Assembly: GCA_002315455.1 (NCBI GenBank)
Contig: DCGG01000093.1
Location: forward strand, 18,664-24,156
Origin: Lentisphaeria bacterium UBA1784
GTDB taxonomy: Bacteria > Verrucomicrobiota > Lentisphaeria > Victivallales > Victivallaceae
DNA: 5,493 nt
Reading direction: 5' to 3'
Made by a program: the position numbers and the translations under genes. Under the pieces are notes generated by a model, which was not told the DNA's origin, ran no database searches, and saw nothing but the letters and a program-made list of their open reading frames with translations. Positions 4,410 through 5,493 of this stretch are shown one piece after another (within the stretch, counting starts at the first letter, position 1; each line of letters begins with the position of its first letter).

Positions 4410-5493
4410 ATGAAAAAAATCAAATTCATGGATTGCTCGTTCCGCGACGGCTTTCAGTCCTGTCTGGGCGCACGGGTCCGCACCGAGGACTTCCTGCCCG
4501 CGCTGGAATCCGCGGTGAAGGCCGGCATCAACTACATTGAGATCGGCGGCGGTGCCCGCTTCCAGAGCCTCTATTTCTACTGCCAGGAAGACGCCTTCGC
4601 CATGATGGACAAGTGGCGTGAAGCCGTGGGTCCCGAAGTCAATCTCCAGACTCTCTCCCGGGGCGTCAACGTGGTGGGCCTCTCCTCCCAGTCCACCGAC
4701 ATCATCAAGCTGCACGCCAAACTCTTCAAGAAGCACGGCATCACCACCATCCGTAACTTCGACGCGCTGAACGACGTCCGCAACCTCGAGGTCTCCGGCC
4801 GCGCCATCGCCGAGAACGGCCTGAAGCATCAGGTCACCGTCACCATGATGGGCCTCGCCCCCAACCTCAACGAGAGTTATGCCCATACCCCCAAGTTCTA
4901 CATGGACCGCCTGAATGAGATCCTCGCCAGCGGCATTCCCTTCGATTCTCTGGCCTTCAAGGACGCCAGCGGCACCAGCACTCCCGCCACCGTCTTCGAG
5001 ACGGTGAAGATGGCCCGCGAACTTCTGGACAGCACCTTCGGCAAGGGCGCCAAGGAAATCCAGTTCCACACCCATGACACCGCCGGGATGGCCGTGGCGT
5101 GCAACTTCGCCGCCATCTCCGCCGGCGCCGACGTGATCGACCTCGCCATGGCTCCCCTCTCCGGCGGCACCTGCGAGACCGACATCCTCACCATGTACCA
5201 TCGTCTTCGCGGCACCGAGTTCACCCTCGACATTGATCCCGAGAAGATTCTCGAGGTCGAAAAGGTATTCAAAGACTGCATGAGCAAGTACTTCATGCCG
5301 CCGGAATCCATGCAGGTCTCTCCGGAAGTGATCTTCAGTCCCATGCCCGGCGGAGCCCTCACTGCCAATACCCAGATGATGCGCGACAACAAGTGCCTCG
5401 ACAAGTATCCCAAGTGCATCGAGGCCATGCGCGAAGTGGTGGCCAAGGGCGGATTCGGCACCAGCGTGACGCCGGTCTCCCAGTTCTACTTCC
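4410..5493 (+). CDS. oadA: Oxaloacetate decarboxylase alpha subunit / pyruvate carboxylase-type carboxyltransferase, N-terminal part (3' end outside window)
   Basis: The frame is open from ATG 4410 to the window edge, giving 361 residues of a TIM-barrel carboxyltransferase. The domain moves CO2 from oxaloacetate to biotin. Visible family features are DCSFRDGFQS at 8-17 (metal-binding D13, R12, Q16), NFDALNDVRNLE at 116-127, FKDASG at 183-188 (K184 is the expected carboxylated metal-ligand lysine), HTHDTAGM at 220-227 (metal ligands H220 and H222), PLSGGT at 249-254, PMPGG at 311-315 and TPVSQ at 354-358. Some motifs depart from the usual forms: DGFQS instead of DAHQS, IEIGGGA instead of the common ExWGGA, and GGTCET instead of GGTSQP. 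AAGGAA at 4394-4399 is the likely ribosome binding site. The biotin-carrier domain should lie beyond 5493 or in a separate gene. A gluconeogenic or anaplerotic carboxylase subunit (PycB, 2-oxoglutarate carboxylase) is the main alternative; the adjacent oadG favours the sodium-pump decarboxylase. Confidence 0.87.
   Translation, partial: MKKIKFMDCSFRDGFQSCLGARVRTEDFLPALESAVKAGINYIEIGGGARFQSLYFYCQEDAFAMMDKWREAVGPEVNLQTLSRGVNVVGLSSQSTDIIKLHAKLFKKHGITTIRNFDALNDVRNLEVSGRAIAENGLKHQVTVTMMGLAPNLNESYAHTPKFYMDRLNEILASGIPFDSLAFKDASGTSTPATVFETVKMARELLDSTFGKGAKEIQFHTHDTAGMAVACNFAAISAGADVIDLAMAPLSGGTCETDILTMYHRLRGTEFTLDIDPEKILEVEKVFKDCMSKYFMPPESMQVSPEVIFSPMPGGALTANTQMMRDNKCLDKYPKCIEAMREVVAKGGFGTSVTPVSQFYF

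Noticed and set aside
4023..5201. Minus-strand open frame of 392 codons opposite oadG and oadA
   Set aside because: It is a Gly/His/Val/Glu-rich antisense shadow of oadA with no recognisable domain; both sense genes have clear family motifs.

Overview
The window is GC-rich, densely coding bacterial DNA with six genes on the + strand and one on the - strand. The last six bases or so of coding logic on each edge are cut: the first and last genes are partial. The combination of an OadG/OadA sodium-pump decarboxylase pair, a class I biotin ligase, a Gram-negative-looking exported protein and a FatA-like thioesterase suggests an anaerobic, fermenting bacterium. My best guess is the Lentisphaerae/Victivallales side of the PVC group, but this comes from overall gene style and no marker gene in the window proves it.

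Layout. (1) Positions 2-304 (+): the C-terminal hot-dog domain of an acyl-ACP thioesterase-like protein. (2) Positions 270-1151 (-): a PurN-type formyltransferase whose last codons overlap the thioesterase tail to tail by 35 bp. (3) Positions 1152-1345: a divergent intergenic region with an inverted repeat in the formyltransferase leader and a good sigma70-type promoter facing right. (4) Positions 1346-2005 (+): a secreted or periplasmic protein with one domain resembling cell-wall-binding repeat 2, and an Ala/Pro-rich tail. A strong rho-independent terminator at 2036-2070 closes this transcription unit. (5) Positions 2148-3107 and 3120-3923 (+): an ABC-2 permease and birA, 12 bp apart and probably co-transcribed. 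(6) Positions 3924-4019: a short leader with a candidate extended -10 promoter and two stem-loops, the second abutting the ribosome binding site. (7) Positions 4020-4289 and 4410-5493 (+): oadG and the start of oadA.

How the genes fit together. The right half is a biotin-dependent module. BirA attaches biotin to carrier domains. OadA carries the carboxyltransferase domain that moves CO2 from oxaloacetate to biotin. OadG is the small membrane subunit that joins OadA to OadB, the Na+-translocating decarboxylase. The biotin-carrier segment and OadB are not visible and would be expected beyond 5493. No tRNA, rRNA, CRISPR, insertion sequence or phage gene was seen. No wholly new system is evident. 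The items most worth a second look are the structured oadG leader, the ribosome-binding-site-masking repeat before the formyltransferase, the single CWB2-like exported protein and the divergent active-site motifs of OadA.
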